A DNA stretch of 64,000 bases from Neelides folsomi (GCA_034687125.1 JAQGBZ010000076.1:158649-222648), one strand, 5' to 3'. Shown: positions 31,616-44,798, counted from the first letter of the stretch. Notes: generated by a model not told the origin, from the sequence alone. Numbers and translations are program-made.

Positions 31616-33433
31616 TTTTTCTTTGGCCTATTGGGATTCACAATAATATTATAAAAAATACATAAATCTTATAGAAGAAAATAAAAAAAATAGATTCTTT
31701 TTAAAGAAATAAATTGGTAAAATCGTTCCTTGTCGTAAGGCTCATGAACATTATTTTTAGCATTTGTGTATCAATCCCTTTTGCTCATTTTGATTAAAAA
31801 TGCTTGTTAATGAATTATTTAATCACAAACGTGACACTCACTATAAAAATAATTATTATAATAAAGTTAACTTCGACAAATCTATTTGGTCAATAAATTA
31901 CAATTGATATATTCTATCGTTTATAATTATAGTAATAACAAATTAAATTAAATTATCATCCAATCCCCTTTCTCACTCCATTTGAAAAATGATTTTAAGA
32001 GAAAGTGAGTATTAAGAAAAAAGAAAAGGCTTTTATTTGTACTTGTATAAGATGCATATTTTACTTTAACCTTATATAAACTTAGATTTGTACTTATATA
32101 AACTTAGCTTAAATGCCATTTTACGTGATAATTTATGTTATTTACAAACTTTCAAACTTTAAGCAAATATCCTGAGAAAGCAGCATAGAGAGGTTAATCA
32201 AATAATTGGACATAGGAACAAAATTGGAGCTTCAAATGTTGCATATTTATAAACATGACATCATTATACCTACGCCTATTGATTCGCTCCTAACCAAGAT
32301 AAAATAAATAGGTAAATATCAGATAAACTCATAACGAACAATTTGACAGACAATGTTATAAATTTTTAATATCACAGATGTAGGATTTTATAGGATAATG
32401 CACAGGGTAGGCCTTAAAATTAAAACTAAAAGTACCAGAATTTTTAATAGATCGCCGATCGCGATATAATTTTAGTTCTATAAGTTCTATACGCTAGAAT
32501 TAGAATTGTATGGAAAGTTTCAACACTAGTATTTGTCAATATCGCTGTTTTCCAATCTGATCATTTTTGAAGGAACTGTTAGTTGAGGTATATACATATT
32601 TATAAGTATGTTACTTATGTATAGGTGGTTCCTTCGTGTCTTCTTCTTTCCATCCCCCAAATGTCCTATAGATCTAGACAATCTTGGTTATTTAATTACA
32701 AATATTTATTTTATAGAGTTATATATATATATAATATGTACGAGACGACTCGTCATATAATAGATTTTTAATATAGATTTCCGAGGTATGATAAATTCAA
32801 GTTTATGTGAATAAATAAGAAAAATTGATTACAAAATGAAAAAAATAATTCTCATTCAGAATACCTATATCAAGAACCCCATTGTGTAGAGTACAGGAAG
32901 AGGAGTTAAACTTGTATCCAGTACTTACCTATTGCTATAATTTATGTGCATTTACACAATCATATTTATGATACACATAACATACATATTTTTAAAATAG
33001 TACTGCTAAGGGTTAAAAGAATAGCACTAATTTAATAAAACAATTCATTTACTGATAGATTATGAAACAATGAACAAATTATTTCAATTTTAATGTGAAT
33101 GCCCGATATTGCAAATTAACAATTGTTGAGTCCTGGATTTTACCATCCGGCATCCTAGCAAATCTCTATGCATTGGCCTTGAAATTGCTTTGTTGGATTT
33201 GAAGGTTAAAGTAAAAAAACACGAGTTTTTGTGGATATTGCTCAGCATAATTATATGGTATAGAAGTTAGAGCTTTACTTGGCGAGGAGTATTTTGAGTT
33301 GTCTGATAAACAAATGAGTGAGAAGAGATTAGATAAATAAGGTTTCATTTATTGTCGTTCAGTCAGTACTGCTAAGACTTTTGAGATTGAAGAATTCCAA
33401 CCAGCAAATTCTCAACTTAACTGCTAATTTAAC
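31616..33433. other. Long AT-rich intergenic region
   Basis: Between the IR start (minus) and the first GST (plus). The only element recognised is the promoter block at 33302-33345 shared with the second GST. Confidence 0.5.
33302..33345 (+). promoter_or_regulatory. GST promoter block, copy 1
   Basis: TCTGATAAACAAATGAGTGA followed by GAAGAGATTAGATAAATAA lies about 90 bases before the ATG of GST 1. A closely similar block occurs at the matching position before GST 2 (35096-35139), whereas neighbouring sequence has diverged. It contains TGAGTGA and a GATA-type word. Confidence 0.5.
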
Positions 33434-34719
33434 ATGGCTGGAAACAAACCAACACTTGGATATTACAAAATCCGTGGGGTAATCTTTAAGTTCTTTCATA
33501 TAAAATTGTTTTAAAAATTCATAAAAATATGAACTTACAATTGTGATATGTTTGCAATTAATAAAATAGCTTATAATTAGACAATTTTAATTATCGAAAA
33601 ACTTTACAATATATGAGCTTTTTGTCTAATTAGTATTAATTTTATTTAAAGATTTGCAACCCGATTCGATACTTATTGGCTTATTTGGAAGTTGATTACG
33701 AAGATAAAATTTACACCAACGACTGGGCAGATGCAAAAAACACCCTTGGCCTTTTATTTCCAAATGTAAGTAAAATACTCGTATTATTGCCATTAAATTG
33801 GTAAATGAATAAAGGTGTTATACTAATTGTAAATAAATATGTATATTCATATCATACCATACAATAGGTATATATGTGTATTTTATAATAAGGTATATTT
33901 TTGTATGGATACTTTAAATGAAATTAAAAATTATATAAGTATTGATTTAATTGATTAATTCAGCTTCCTTATTGGATTGATGGAGATACGAAGTTGACCG
34001 AATCAAAGGTGATTCTTCGTTATTTGACCAAAAAGTATGGAGCTCATATGATCCCTTCATCTTTCGAGTTGGAAACTCAAATGGAACTTGTAGAGAACGT
34101 TGGGTTAGATGTTCTTTATTCATTGTTGCTCAACTGTTTCAAGAAGCATGTAAAAATGATTTTTATTATATTATGAATCTTTATATTAAATTGATAAATA
34201 CCATATATTTATGTTTAGTATTTAATTACATCTGTATATAATGTATCTATTTAAGCAAATTTAACTAGTTGTAAATTAATTTGTAGCCGGAGATGCTGCC
34301 TTTCATGGTTGAGAGAAACAGAATGAAAATTGAGGATTTCTCCAAACATCTTGGAAAGAACGATTGGCTTGTTGGGAACAAGGTAGAAATCATATTTTAT
34401 ATATTTATCAAGATCGAATAGAAAAATTATTGATATGTATTATACGAGTACTTAAAGAAAGAACCATTTTACTACATATCTTAAGATATTTACAATTTAT
34501 AAATTTATTTAATTGTTTTAGATTTCTTATGCGGATTTTGTCGTTTATGAAGCTCTCTGTGCCCATCAAGCTTACAATCCAGAACTTGTTCCACAAGAAA
34601 ACCTGAAGCAGTTCATGAAGAGATTCGAAGATCTTCCAGCCATTTCAAAATACATGAACTCACCCAGATTCGTCAAAAGCCCATATAACAGCCCGATGTC
34701 AGATCATATCATCCAATAA
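33434..34719 (+). CDS. Glutathione S-transferase, Mu-class-like (copy 1)
   Basis: Exons 33434-33478, 33652-33765, 33964-34149, 34287-34382 and 34522-34719 give 212 residues, all introns in phase 0. The N-terminal thioredoxin-like domain has the Mu signature TLGYYKIRG (catalytic Tyr), FPNLPYWIDG (cis-Pro) and LTESKVILRYL, which places Glu-Ser for glutathione binding. The C-terminal helical domain has FSKHLGKNDWLVGNKISYADF, shortened here as the usual N-capping box region. Mu-class GSTs conjugate glutathione to electrophiles and are found in vertebrates, mites, crustaceans and springtails but not in insects, which is evidence on the host. It forms a tandem pair with the gene at 35239. Confidence 0.92.
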
Positions 34720-35238
34720 TTTGGATATACATACATATATTCAATAAGTGGTTAAATCATCAATTTTTGTTTCTTATAACAGTGTATTTGAGTTTAATAT
34801 CAAATATTACAGATATTGAATACACATATTAAATATTTGTGATCATAAATAATTGGCCAAATCATTTGGATAAAGATAAAAATTTTGAAAATTAACGATT
34901 TTTTATTTTTTAATTTCAATTGCATACCATTCCTATTTCCACCAATGTATTTCATTTATACATACATACATAGTTTGGACAAATTCATTATTTAACACAG
35001 TAACATGGACAGGACAGCGGATCCTCTATCCAACAATAAGGCAATTTGGAAACCTACTTTAAGTATTTATCTAGGTTTTTATGTATGTTTGAGTCTATCT
35101 GACAAGTTAATGAGTGAAAAGAGATAAGATAAATAACTTTATACATTTTTCAATCAGTAGAGAGACCAAGACTTTTAAGATTGAATTGCTCCAGTAATTG
35201 CTCCACTTCCACCTAATTCATCTGATTCTGAAACTAAC
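34720..35238. other. Spacer between the tandem GST genes
   Basis: Contains the duplicated promoter block (35096-35139). No other feature seen. Confidence 0.5.
35096..35139 (+). promoter_or_regulatory. GST promoter block, copy 2
   Basis: TCTGACAAGTTAATGAGTGA followed by AAAGAGATAAGATAAATAA, about 100 bases before the ATG of GST 2. It aligns with the block at 33302-33345, with a GATAAG word and the shared TGAGTGA core, and is the best-conserved piece of the two upstream regions. Confidence 0.5.
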
Positions 35239-36411
35239 ATGACTGGAATCAAACCAACTCTTGGATATTACAAAATCCGTGGGGTAAATAATATTTTTAT
35301 TATAAACTTAAGTATGTGCAAATACATATAAACTAAATTGTGATTATTCTTTAATTATACTGATATATACCTAGTTAATATTATGACATTATATTCGTAC
35401 ATTTAATTTATGTGATTTTAAGATTTGCAATCCAATTCGTTATATGTTGGCTTATTTGGAAGTTGATTACGAAGATAAAATTTACACTAACGACTGGGCA
35501 GATGCGAAAAATACCCTTGGCCTTTCATTTCCGAATGTGAGATGAAATGATATCTTGAGATATGAACGAACTTAATATTAAGTTTATTGAAAAATTAATT
35601 TTTTTAAATTTAATTTAATCAATTGAGGTTCCTTATTGGATTGATGGAGAAACGAAGTTGACAGAAGCAAAAGTGATTCTTCGTTATATCACCAAAAAGT
35701 ATGGAGCTCAAATGATCCCTTCATCATTCGAGATAAAAACAGAAATGGAACTTGTCGAGAACGTTGCGTTAGATGTTCTTTATTCATTGTTGTTCAATAA
35801 TTTCAAGATACAAGTAAAATATAATTTAATATAACCATTTTATCTAGATTACATTAAAAAATTATTATGTATTTGCATAAAATTAATTTATAAAATTAAT
35901 TTGCAGGAGCAGATGATGAAATTCATTGTTGAGCGAAATAGAATGAAGATTGAGAATTTCTCAAAATATCTTGGAAAAAACGATTGGTTTGTAGGGAACA
36001 AGGTCTGGATCATAATATATTTATTGATAAATATGTGATTTATATGTGTACCTAAATACCTTCTCGTATATTTAAATTCAGAAGCATTTCTTAATGTTAA
36101 GTTGGTGTATGTAGGATATATAAATGTTAGGTGTAGAGTATGAAATTAATGTAACATTCCTTTGTTGAATCACAACTATGAATTTTACCATTCATGAATT
36201 TATTTAATTGTAGATTTCTTATGCGGATTTTGTTGTTTATGAAGCTATCAAAGCCCACCAAGCCTACAATCCAGAACTTGTTCCACAAGAAAACTTGAAG
36301 CAGTTCATGAAGAGATTCGAAGAGCTTCCAGCCATTTCAAAATACATGAACTCACCCAGATTTATCAAAAGCCCATATAACCACCCATTAGCAGATCATG
36401 TCATACAATGA
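35239..36411 (+). CDS. Glutathione S-transferase, Mu-class-like (copy 2)
   Basis: Exons 35239-35283, 35423-35536, 35628-35813, 35907-36002 and 36214-36411 give 212 residues. Exon lengths are identical to those of copy 1 (45, 114, 186, 96 and 198 bases). The same catalytic and glutathione-site motifs are present (TLGYYKIRG, FPNVPYWIDG, LTEAKVILRYI). The Ser of the LTES motif in copy 1 is Ala here. That residue normally contacts the glutathione gamma-glutamyl group through the SNAIL/TRAIL motif, so binding may differ. The final exon is nearly the same apart from AIKAHQAY for ALCAHQAY and the C-terminus YNHPLADHVIQ. The pair arose by tandem duplication including the promoter block. Confidence 0.92.
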
Positions 36412-36554
36412 ATTGGGATTAAAAAATACAAAACAGTGTTTATCCTTATTTTTAGAAAGCATAAGATTAAGGATAAATTTTTTTTGAAAATTGTCAATTA
36501 TTTATTGTTTTTTATTTGAATGCATTTAAAAGTTGTTGGAATTTTTAAGCTGGT

Positions 36555-37842
36555 TCAAGCAAAGAAATCTGCATGGGTTGAAGCGAAGTTCTGAAGAACT
36601 TGAACTCCTTCGACGGCGGATGGTGGGAACAAAAGATTTGTTAGTAACATGTTGATCAAATCCCTGATTGGGCCTGAAATCATAACTGCAACAACTTGCT
36701 TCACAAGATTTCCAACAACGACCAAGATCTAAAATTATTATATACCCATTGTTATTGAATTGAGAATAATGTTAATATTTTATAAAAACCGTTTGAATGA
36801 TTCCATTGAAGAATTCTCCAAGTCCGATGACTTCAGCAGTCATTACTCCTGTGGATTTGATGAAGAAACGGTCAAGTTGGACGCTGAGGTCTGAACCGAC
36901 CCGAAGGACCAACATCACTTTCAAGTTAGTCAAAGTTCCTCGAACGTCAGCTCGTGGACCCAAATGCATGAAAGTTACATGCATCTGAATTAGCAAACCA
37001 AACATCAATAATAGGTTAATATTAAATAATAATTTTCAATTTTGATTTGCCACTGAACCTTATATCCCAAGTTGGCGTTGAAAACTCCAGTTTCACATGT
37101 AACGACAATATCACCATTGGGCTTTTATAAGAATAGAATAAAACAAATATTAGTTAATTAATACAAATAGATTTATTTTAATCTCACTATATAATTAAAT
37201 GTGAAAATGTGGAAAAGGTAAAGTTAAATAGGTACTCACGTCAAGGGAAATGTCGGCAACTCCAGTTCTTTTTAAAGTCTCGAGTCCTTTCAAGCTCCTA
37301 TAAATTGAAACACGTATAGTAGATTCATATAAAGGATTAATTATATTTTATGAATATTTGATTGATATGATAATTAATATGATTTTTATATTTTAATACC
37401 CATCGTATAGTTTTGCTTCTCCGTGCCAAATAATTCCACCCCATTTCTCTTCAAATCCTTCTCTTGCTTCTGGTAGTGGGATGTTGTCGAGTCCAATGGC
37501 GACCATCGCTTCCCTCAAGTTCTCCATAAGGAGGTCGACGAATTCAGAAGCGTCGGCTTTGATTTGTTCTCCAGTCAACCCAACATCGACATTCTAACGT
37601 TAGAACATAGACCATGTGTTAAATGTTCGCATTTTATCATCATTCAAAATATTGCAGATTGCAGATCAGTTTTAAATAAATTATGTATTATTAAAAAACT
37701 TTAAATGTGATATGGAAAAAACGCACACATAAATATGAACAATTGGTTATACCTTCAAAATTTCATTAATCTTGGCTTTATTAACTACGGAACTCTGAGC
37801 GATTCCAATGCAAGAAATAATCAAAACGACGAGCTTAAACAT
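36555..37842 (-). CDS. Group-7-allergen-like lipid-binding protein (TULIP fold, inferred)
   Basis: Exons 37753-37842, 37400-37593, 37240-37297, 37059-37121, 36790-36984 and 36555-36728 join in phase to 257 residues. A signal peptide (MFKLVVLIISCIGIAQSS) starts the protein. The body has the order seen in mite group 7 allergens: an amphipathic helix (FVDLLMENLREAMVAIGL), a strand pair around IIWHGEAKLYDG, the characteristic SLKGLETLKRTG with VADISLD, then alternating strands and a hydrophobic C-terminal helix (ILVVVGNLVKQVVAVMISG). This family folds like half of a bactericidal/permeability-increasing protein and binds lipids. The assignment rests on remembered motif order and has moderate certainty; the alternative is another takeout/JHBP-type branch. 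Confidence 0.7.
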
Positions 37843-38911
37843 TCTGATGCTTTTTGTAGAATAACACCAAAAGCTTAAAACTTCTAATTCAAGAATTAAA
37901 TGAGAGGCTCTTGATAACTTCAATCCATTTTATACATTATCCTTTATCATTCATTTACCAAAACCAATTAAACACCTGTTTATTTGAAATTGAGAATTAA
38001 AAGATAACACTTTAAGTGTTTTGTGAAATAACGCTATCAACGTTATCTTGAAAGCTCACCTGAAAATCATTAAAAAAATATAATTAAATATATTGTTATT
38101 CTAATGATATAAACAAGTGTTTAATTTAATGTCCTTTTACTATAATTTAACATTATAATCTCATAAACTCAAGCAAGTAATAAATGTTATAAAAATCTTT
38201 TCTGTAAATAAATACATGATTATGCATGTATATATGCCTTTTATAACCAAATAAGTTATTATATGTAAATAACTAATTTATTAATCTTTATATAATATAT
38301 AAATATATATGATACATACTATCGAGAATTTTATTTTCATAGGAAAAATAAGAATAGAATTGATTAGAAAATTAAAATCATATCAGTCTCATCATCATCA
38401 GTTTCATCAGTATCAGCATCATGAGACTCATTTTCTCATTGTGAATCTCATCAATGTTTTAATTTCCCCATTTAATGGGTATTATGAAACAATTAAACAA
38501 GCAAACTCCAGAAATCCGCGATAATCCAAAGCATGGATAAGCATAGAGCCATAGAGAATTGTGATTGGTGGAATTGAAAATTTCAAACGTGTTATTTGCG
38601 AGTGTTCACAATGCTCGAGTGGCTCGCTTCAAGTTGAATCATGTCAGCTCTCTTCCGTTAAATTGTGGTTATTATTACTTAATTGTTGATTTTTGATTCT
38701 TATTTATTAATCAATCATCTCATTCATCGTCATTTAATCAATATTCTATTTAATGTGACAATTGACATATAATGACTATATCATTTTTATTATAATAATA
38801 ATTGTAAAGTTTTTACGTGAACGTGAAAAAGTTTTAAGCTCTGGCTTATTGTTAAAAAAAAGCTCTAGTAAAAGTTAATCTTAAAGCTTTTGATCATTAA
38901 TTATTTTCAAA
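37843..38911. other. Intergenic between divergent genes
   Basis: Between the group-7-like gene (minus) and TTF2 (plus). It contains a CAT/ATC-rich patch at about 38388-38425 and otherwise AT-rich DNA. Confidence 0.45.
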
Positions 38912-41900
38912 ATGGACAGTAACGATTCAGAACTGTGCAAAAGTATTAACGACAGCTCTTACGAAGACATAGAGCAATATTTGGACAACAATAAACTTCG
39001 CATCAGGGGGAAATCTCTTATGGATTTATCCGACTCTGACTTATCAGCTAATGGTGACGAAGGGGTTAATGGAGTCGACGAATTTATCGTTCCTGAGACT
39101 GACGAGGAAGATTCACCCCATAATTCAGCAAAATCCAATGGACCTGATATTATTAATTCTTCATCGGGTATATTTTAATAATATATAAATACTGTACTGT
39201 AAAAGTTCGCTCTTGACTTCCCGCATTTTAAAGTCATTTAGATCAGCATTTAGATTAACATAAATATAATTGTGATAGATTATAAATATATGTTAATCTA
39301 AATGTTGATCTTAAAAAATCTAAAAAGCGGGAAATCAAGAGCGAACTTTTACAGGAAAGTATATCTTTTATTAGCCCCAATTTGAAATGATTAATTTTAA
39401 TTTCATCAATTCAATATTTTATGTCAATTGTTACAATTATGTAGTAATTTACTTAAATTCTAATTATTGTATGCGAATGTGATAATTAATAATGCAATTT
39501 GTTATAATATTTTTAATTTTTATGTACAGAGAGCATTGAAGAAGGTGGTTTCATCATGCCAGGTGATAACAATAAAGACATTGTAATTGGAAATAACGAT
39601 GAAACCGCATTGATTGAAGAGTCGATGGCAATAATTGAAGAAAATGCAGATCGATTCCAGAATGAGTTGGAGAATTTGACTGTCGAGATGACTTCCATTC
39701 GTTTGGATGGGACAAAAACTGACAACATGAGCATTGACATTCCTGGAGCTCCTCGGCTAAATGAAACTCCAAAGACCTCTGCTATTCTTTCACCTCCATC
39801 AACCTTTGAGAATATAAAAACGCCCGAAACTTCAACACACGAACCCCCAGATACTTTTGAGTATTTAACAACTCCTGAACGAGAAACAAATGAAGCCTCC
39901 GTTACAAATTTTCAATATGCAGATAACCCTCAAGTTCCTTCTCCAACAGAATCTCCTTTGTTTATTCCTCAACATGGAAAGGTAGAAACATTAATTTGAT
40001 TATCTTCTTAAAACGTCCGTCTCAATAAGTCCATTTACCTTACCTTTTCTTTGTTCTATATAATATTGATATTACAAACTTTGTATCATCATATTTAGAG
40101 TTTAGAGTATTTGCATTTAACGAGGTCATTTCTCATTTTCAGAACTCAAGGAGTCTTGAAGGGCGCGAGGGGTACGATTCTCCTCCTAACAACTACCCAG
40201 TCCGTGGTGAAGACTCGGCTGGTGGAGATTATCAGTTCTCCGCAAAGGACATAATAAGCAAACCTCCTCCTCGTCCCTTGTTTTGTGAAATGGAGAAGCT
40301 GAAGAAGACTGAAGAACGCCGTCTCCAATCACAAGTTGTTTCATCGACTCCAATCCTAAGACGCAAAGAGGTATAACCCAAATTGAAATTATAATTGAAA
40401 ATTAATAATAAATGTGAATGTGGAATAATAAAGATATTATGTTATCTTACATGATTTGTTTATTCATGGGTCTTAATAATATTTGCATTTCTTACAGGGC
40501 CATTCAAAACCTGAATTGGATTTTTCTCGAATTGACTACGAAGGCGATGGACAACGATTGAATGAGACCTCATCTTCAGTTGATTCTTTAGAAGCAATGG
40601 GTGCCTTTGGAGGGCCAAAGAAGAAAAATGTAAGCAGAATCAATAATTTCTTTACCAATCATTATTCGATTATTCATAATTTGAACTTTCAATTCATTAT
40701 TTGAATTTTACTTTTCTAGGCGGTTCATGAACTTACCGAGCTTGTGGAATCGATGTCTGTCTCTCAAATTCGTTCAAAAAAGAAAGGTGGGCGGAACATT
40801 ATTGAATCTGATTCCGAATCCGCAGATGAATATCGACCAGCACACTCAGAATCGGGAGATGAATCAAAGTCAAGCTCAGAATCAGATGATGATTTTTCTC
40901 CCCCTCCTCCTTCACGCCAAACGAAGAAAGAAGAAGCACGAGAAGAACCCCGTCGAGCTCTCCTTCTCCCGTTCGACCAACTTCCTCCTCCTGGTCCTGC
41001 AATCGGTCTTGGGAAATTATCAGTATCCGTCGATCCTTATGTGAAGAACCAAGTAGAAAAGACCATAATTAAACTAAGGGACATCAATGAGTCAGCTCCA
41101 AAACCACCTAATGTAGACGACTACATCCCACCAAGAGGTTTAAGTCGTTCTATTGATCTCCATCCGCATCAAATCACCGGGGTCCATTGGATGTCATGGC
41201 GTGAAAAGTGTTTTCCTTATGGAGGAATTTTAGCAGATGAGATGGGTCTTGGAAAAACTCTTCAAGTGCTTGCACTCGTCCTTTCCACAATAAAAGAAGA
41301 TATTAAAGAAAAGTCCAAATGGCTTTCAAAAGAGAATCGCGAACTTCCAGAGTCAAAAACAACTTTGATTGTCTGCCCAGCAAGTGTAATGAAACAATGG
41401 GAGGATGAAATCTCAACCAAAGCCCCGAAGCTTTCCTTTTATTCTTATCATGGCCCCAGTCGGACCAAGACTCATTACAAGTTGATGGAATATGACATCG
41501 TTCTCACTACATATCCGACAATTGCTTCTGAGTTATCGGATGATACTGGGAGAGGGAAAAGCGCGTATAAGATCAAAAAGATATCCCCATTGGTTAAATT
41601 CGCATTTCGGAGGGTTGTTCTTGATGAAGGGCACGCAATTAGGAATGGATCGACAAACACGGCCAAGGCGGCCTATCAATTCACAGCCAATTCAAATTGG
41701 ATCGTTACGGGAACTCCGGTTCACAATAAGCCTGGAGATGTTTTCTCCCTTTGCGTCTTCCTTAAACTCAAACCTTTTAACGAAAAGAAAGTATGGGAGA
41801 ATTGGATTGGATTTGACATCAAGAAGATGACAACTGATCAACATAAGAGATTACAAGCAATTACGGGTGGTATCATTTTGAGAAGACTTAAGACTGAGAT

Positions 41901-43302
41901 TCAAATGACTAGCGGGATGTCTTTGCCTACTAAAACTGTAATCGATGTGAAGGTTAAGGGAACGGATGATGAAATGAAGATTTACAACCATTTGGATACT
42001 TTCTGTCGTGCGGAGTTCAAACAGTTTTTGGATGATAAGAAGAAAGAGGAATTACAAAGAAGGGCGGACCAATTCATTGCTGGAGCGAGAATGCCAAGGA
42101 ACCCACAGGCTAGAACTTTTACACACATTTTCACGTTGATTCTTCGGTTGAAGCAAGCGGCCGTTTTGCCTTATTTGATTCATACGGTGAGTTTTATTAG
42201 TTTTTTATCTTAATTTTAGTTGGAATGAATATAATATTCTCATTTTTTCATATTGATTTAATCATTTTTTTGTTGTTTGGCTATTTTTTATAGATGTTGG
42301 ATGAAGAGGAGGAAGAGGTTGATGATGTTACATTCGATGAAGAAAATGATCTAATCAGCTTGAAGAATCCCACGTTTTCTCCACAATTCAAATCGGCAAA
42401 ACTCCTCAGGGTAAGGAATTTTATTGTATTTTTACAAAACATTAAGGGTATTTATTGACATCATATTACTCACTTATTATTAATTATCATTGCTCTTTAC
42501 TTTATTGTCTTCAGTTATCATAAATTTTACATTGTTACTTAATAGATATGAATTTTGTAAATAAATGGGTGTAATACCAATGAATCCTGTTTATAAATGA
42601 TTTTCAGTTATATGAGGATGTCGAAGAAATTCGTGAGAGATGTGCCATGGAAGATCGCAAAATGGATAAGATTATTATTGTATCTTCTTGGACACAGCTC
42701 CTCAAAGTGGTCTATGGCCATCTTAAAGAAAAGAAGTTCCGAATTTGTACTATTACAGGTGTTTGACACTTACATTAATCTCTAATACTAATTTGAATTT
42801 CTAATATTGAAACTAATATATTTAATTTAATAACATTTCAGGAGAATCAAAGTTTACTGAACGGCACGAGACTATGATGAACTTCAATGATCCGAGTGCA
42901 TCTAAACAGATCATGCTTCTCTCCTTGAAGGCTGGAGGAGTTGGGTTGAATCTCACAGGGGCCAATTATCTCTTTTTCCTCGACGTTGATTGGAACCCAC
43001 AAATGGAACTTCAGGCCCAAGACAGAATTCATCGTTTTGGTCAAAAGAAGGATTGCATCATTCACCGGTAAGAAAATCGTTTGTATATTTATAACGCATT
43101 AACTTTTCAAACATCAGTGATTTGTTGAGATTTTTAAGCATTTTTTTATTTCAGCTACATCCACGAAGATACTATTGAGGATAAAATACTCGAGATTCAG
43201 AAACATAAACTTGAACTCGCCAATGGAGTCTTGAACTCAGGAGCCAAGAAGGGCGGAAGCGGTCTTTCTATTCAGGACATGAAGATGATTTTCGGGCTTT
43301 AA
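38912..43302 (+). CDS. TTF2: Transcription termination factor 2 / lodestar, SNF2-family ATPase
   Basis: Nine exons (38912-39167, 39530-39981, 40143-40370, 40498-40629, 40720-42186, 42294-42410, 42608-42758, 42842-43067, 43155-43302) give 1058 residues. The first ~390 residues are acidic, Ser-rich and apparently disordered. The SNF2 ATPase follows: motif I DEMGLGKTLQ, motif II VVLDEGHAIRN (DEGH), motif III VTGTPVHN, motif V LLSLKAGGVGLNLTGANYL and motif VI QAQDRIHRFGQ. This DEGH and RIHRFGQ combination and the overall length match lodestar/TTF2, which removes RNA polymerase II from DNA at mitotic entry using ATP. The N-terminal GRF zinc finger of vertebrate TTF2 was not seen. Intron 1 hosts a 168-bp MITE. 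Confidence 0.9.
39192..39359. mobile_element. 168-bp hairpin MITE in TTF2 intron 1
   Basis: The outer arms share CTGTAAAAGTTCGCTCTTGA then TTCCCGC in inverted orientation. A second inner pair (AGATCAGCATTTAGATTAAC, inverted as GTTAATCTAAATGTTGATCT) nearly closes the hairpin. It is bounded by TA on each side (39190-91 and 39360-61), as expected for Tc1/mariner-mobilised MITEs. Confidence 0.75.
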
Positions 43303-43908
43303 ACAGGTCTTTAATAACCTTTGAACCAATTATATTAGCATTTTAACTTATTCTTCACTTGCGTTAAAAATGTCTTCTTGATTTTTTCACAGTGTTTTTT
43401 AAATATTTTTTGTACTTTTTATCATGTGCTTTTAATGTAACTATTTTAACTTTGATTTTAATGTTTTTAATCATAAATTATGAAGAAGAATAGGACATTT
43501 GATTTCTTCATTTATTTAACCTTTGATTCATGTATGTTAATGTGGAAGGACATTAGATCGATTGTTAGTTAGGCACGTAATGTAATATTATATATGAATG
43601 TAAGAATGTAAGCAATTTTGTATTCCACTTTAGATATTAAGGTTATGAAGTTATGATCATATGAGTTGGCCAACTAATTGTGAGCCATATAGTGTCTGAA
43701 TTTATGAATCTAATATTTTGAATAGTTTTTGACTTTGTTGTGAATTAAATATTGCCTTAAGTTATAATAGGTATAATCCGTGGAATAGAAATTCCTAGCC
43801 AATTTTATTTAAATTTATTGAGTAATATCGTTTTTGAAAACGTTGTTTGTATAAATTCGTAATAATAATTAAACTTGAATTTACAAATTATTAAAATGCA
43901 TATTTGAT
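43303..43908. other. 3' flank of TTF2 and intergenic DNA
   Basis: Separates the convergent stops of TTF2 and the Cys-rich peptide gene. No feature apart from likely untranslated regions. Confidence 0.45.
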
Positions 43909-44361
43909 TTAACCATTGAATTTTTCAAAAAAGCAGCAGACTTTGTTTGCCTTTTCACAGTCTGTTCCTTTTTGCACCTAATAAAATGCATAAATATTGT
44001 AATATCGGTATATCATATTAAATAGTAATGTAAATTATGAAACTTGAGTTTAGAAAGATTAGATGGCAATTAATATGAATTTATAATATTATTAATCAAA
44101 TATCATACTTGAACTCCTGGCTTGCAAGTTTGTACAGAGGAGCAGCCGCATTCCGGTGGATCTACACATTCCCCTCCCATTGAAGAACATTTCCTGGGTT
44201 CTTTAGCTTTATCTGTTGAATCATTTAGATATTTTTTATTGATTTCAAGATTATCAAATAGTAATTTACGACCTACCATCTTTATCTGCAGATCCGAGGG
44301 ATAAGTTGAGTAAAAGTATTAAGAGAACGTAAGAAATTTGAACCACGCACTTTGAATCCAT
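43909..44361 (-). CDS. Small secreted eight-cysteine peptide
   Basis: Exons 44277-44361, 44109-44212 and 43909-43977 join in phase to 85 residues. The N-terminus is a signal peptide (ISYVLLILLLNLSLGSA). The mature part has eight cysteines in the order C-x6-C-x5-C-x-C-x5-C-x11-C-x6-CC, a spacing that recalls cystine-knot or other small disulfide-rich folds. I do not recognise the family, so no activity is assigned. Each intron falls between Cys groups. The nearest genes are TTF2 (convergent) and the JHBP-like gene (same strand, upstream). Confidence 0.7.
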
Positions 44362-44798
44362 TTTCAATAAAAAGATTTCATAACTCTTGTTGAAACTGGC
44401 ACTTATAAATAAGGAGACAAAAGACAATAGGTGAAATGTTAACAATTGAAGATAACATAGTTTTTGAAAGAATGGACAAAGGGTTGGGAAGATGTCGGGT
44501 TCGTTTAACTTTAACATGAAGCTCATTCTCAAACATGATCAACACAATTTTCAAAACTCATCTCTTGACATTTTATTCAATTTGTTTATTAACTCAATGC
44601 TAAAGATGAAAACAATGAATTGTTTTGTTACACATGTAATACATTTAAGATGATTTTATGAGTTATGCGTAAAATGTTCATCCATATTAATCGTTATTTA
44701 AACTTATAAAAAGAATAGATAAGAATTCAAGTTAAAATGCATTAAGTGTTTTATTGAGATATTTTATTTTTAAGTATAATTGAATGAAGTTGAAAGGT
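44362..44798. other. Intergenic spacer
   Basis: Between the Cys-rich peptide gene and the stop of the JHBP-like gene. Frames seen here overlap or oppose the peptide exon 1 and were not called. Confidence 0.4.
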
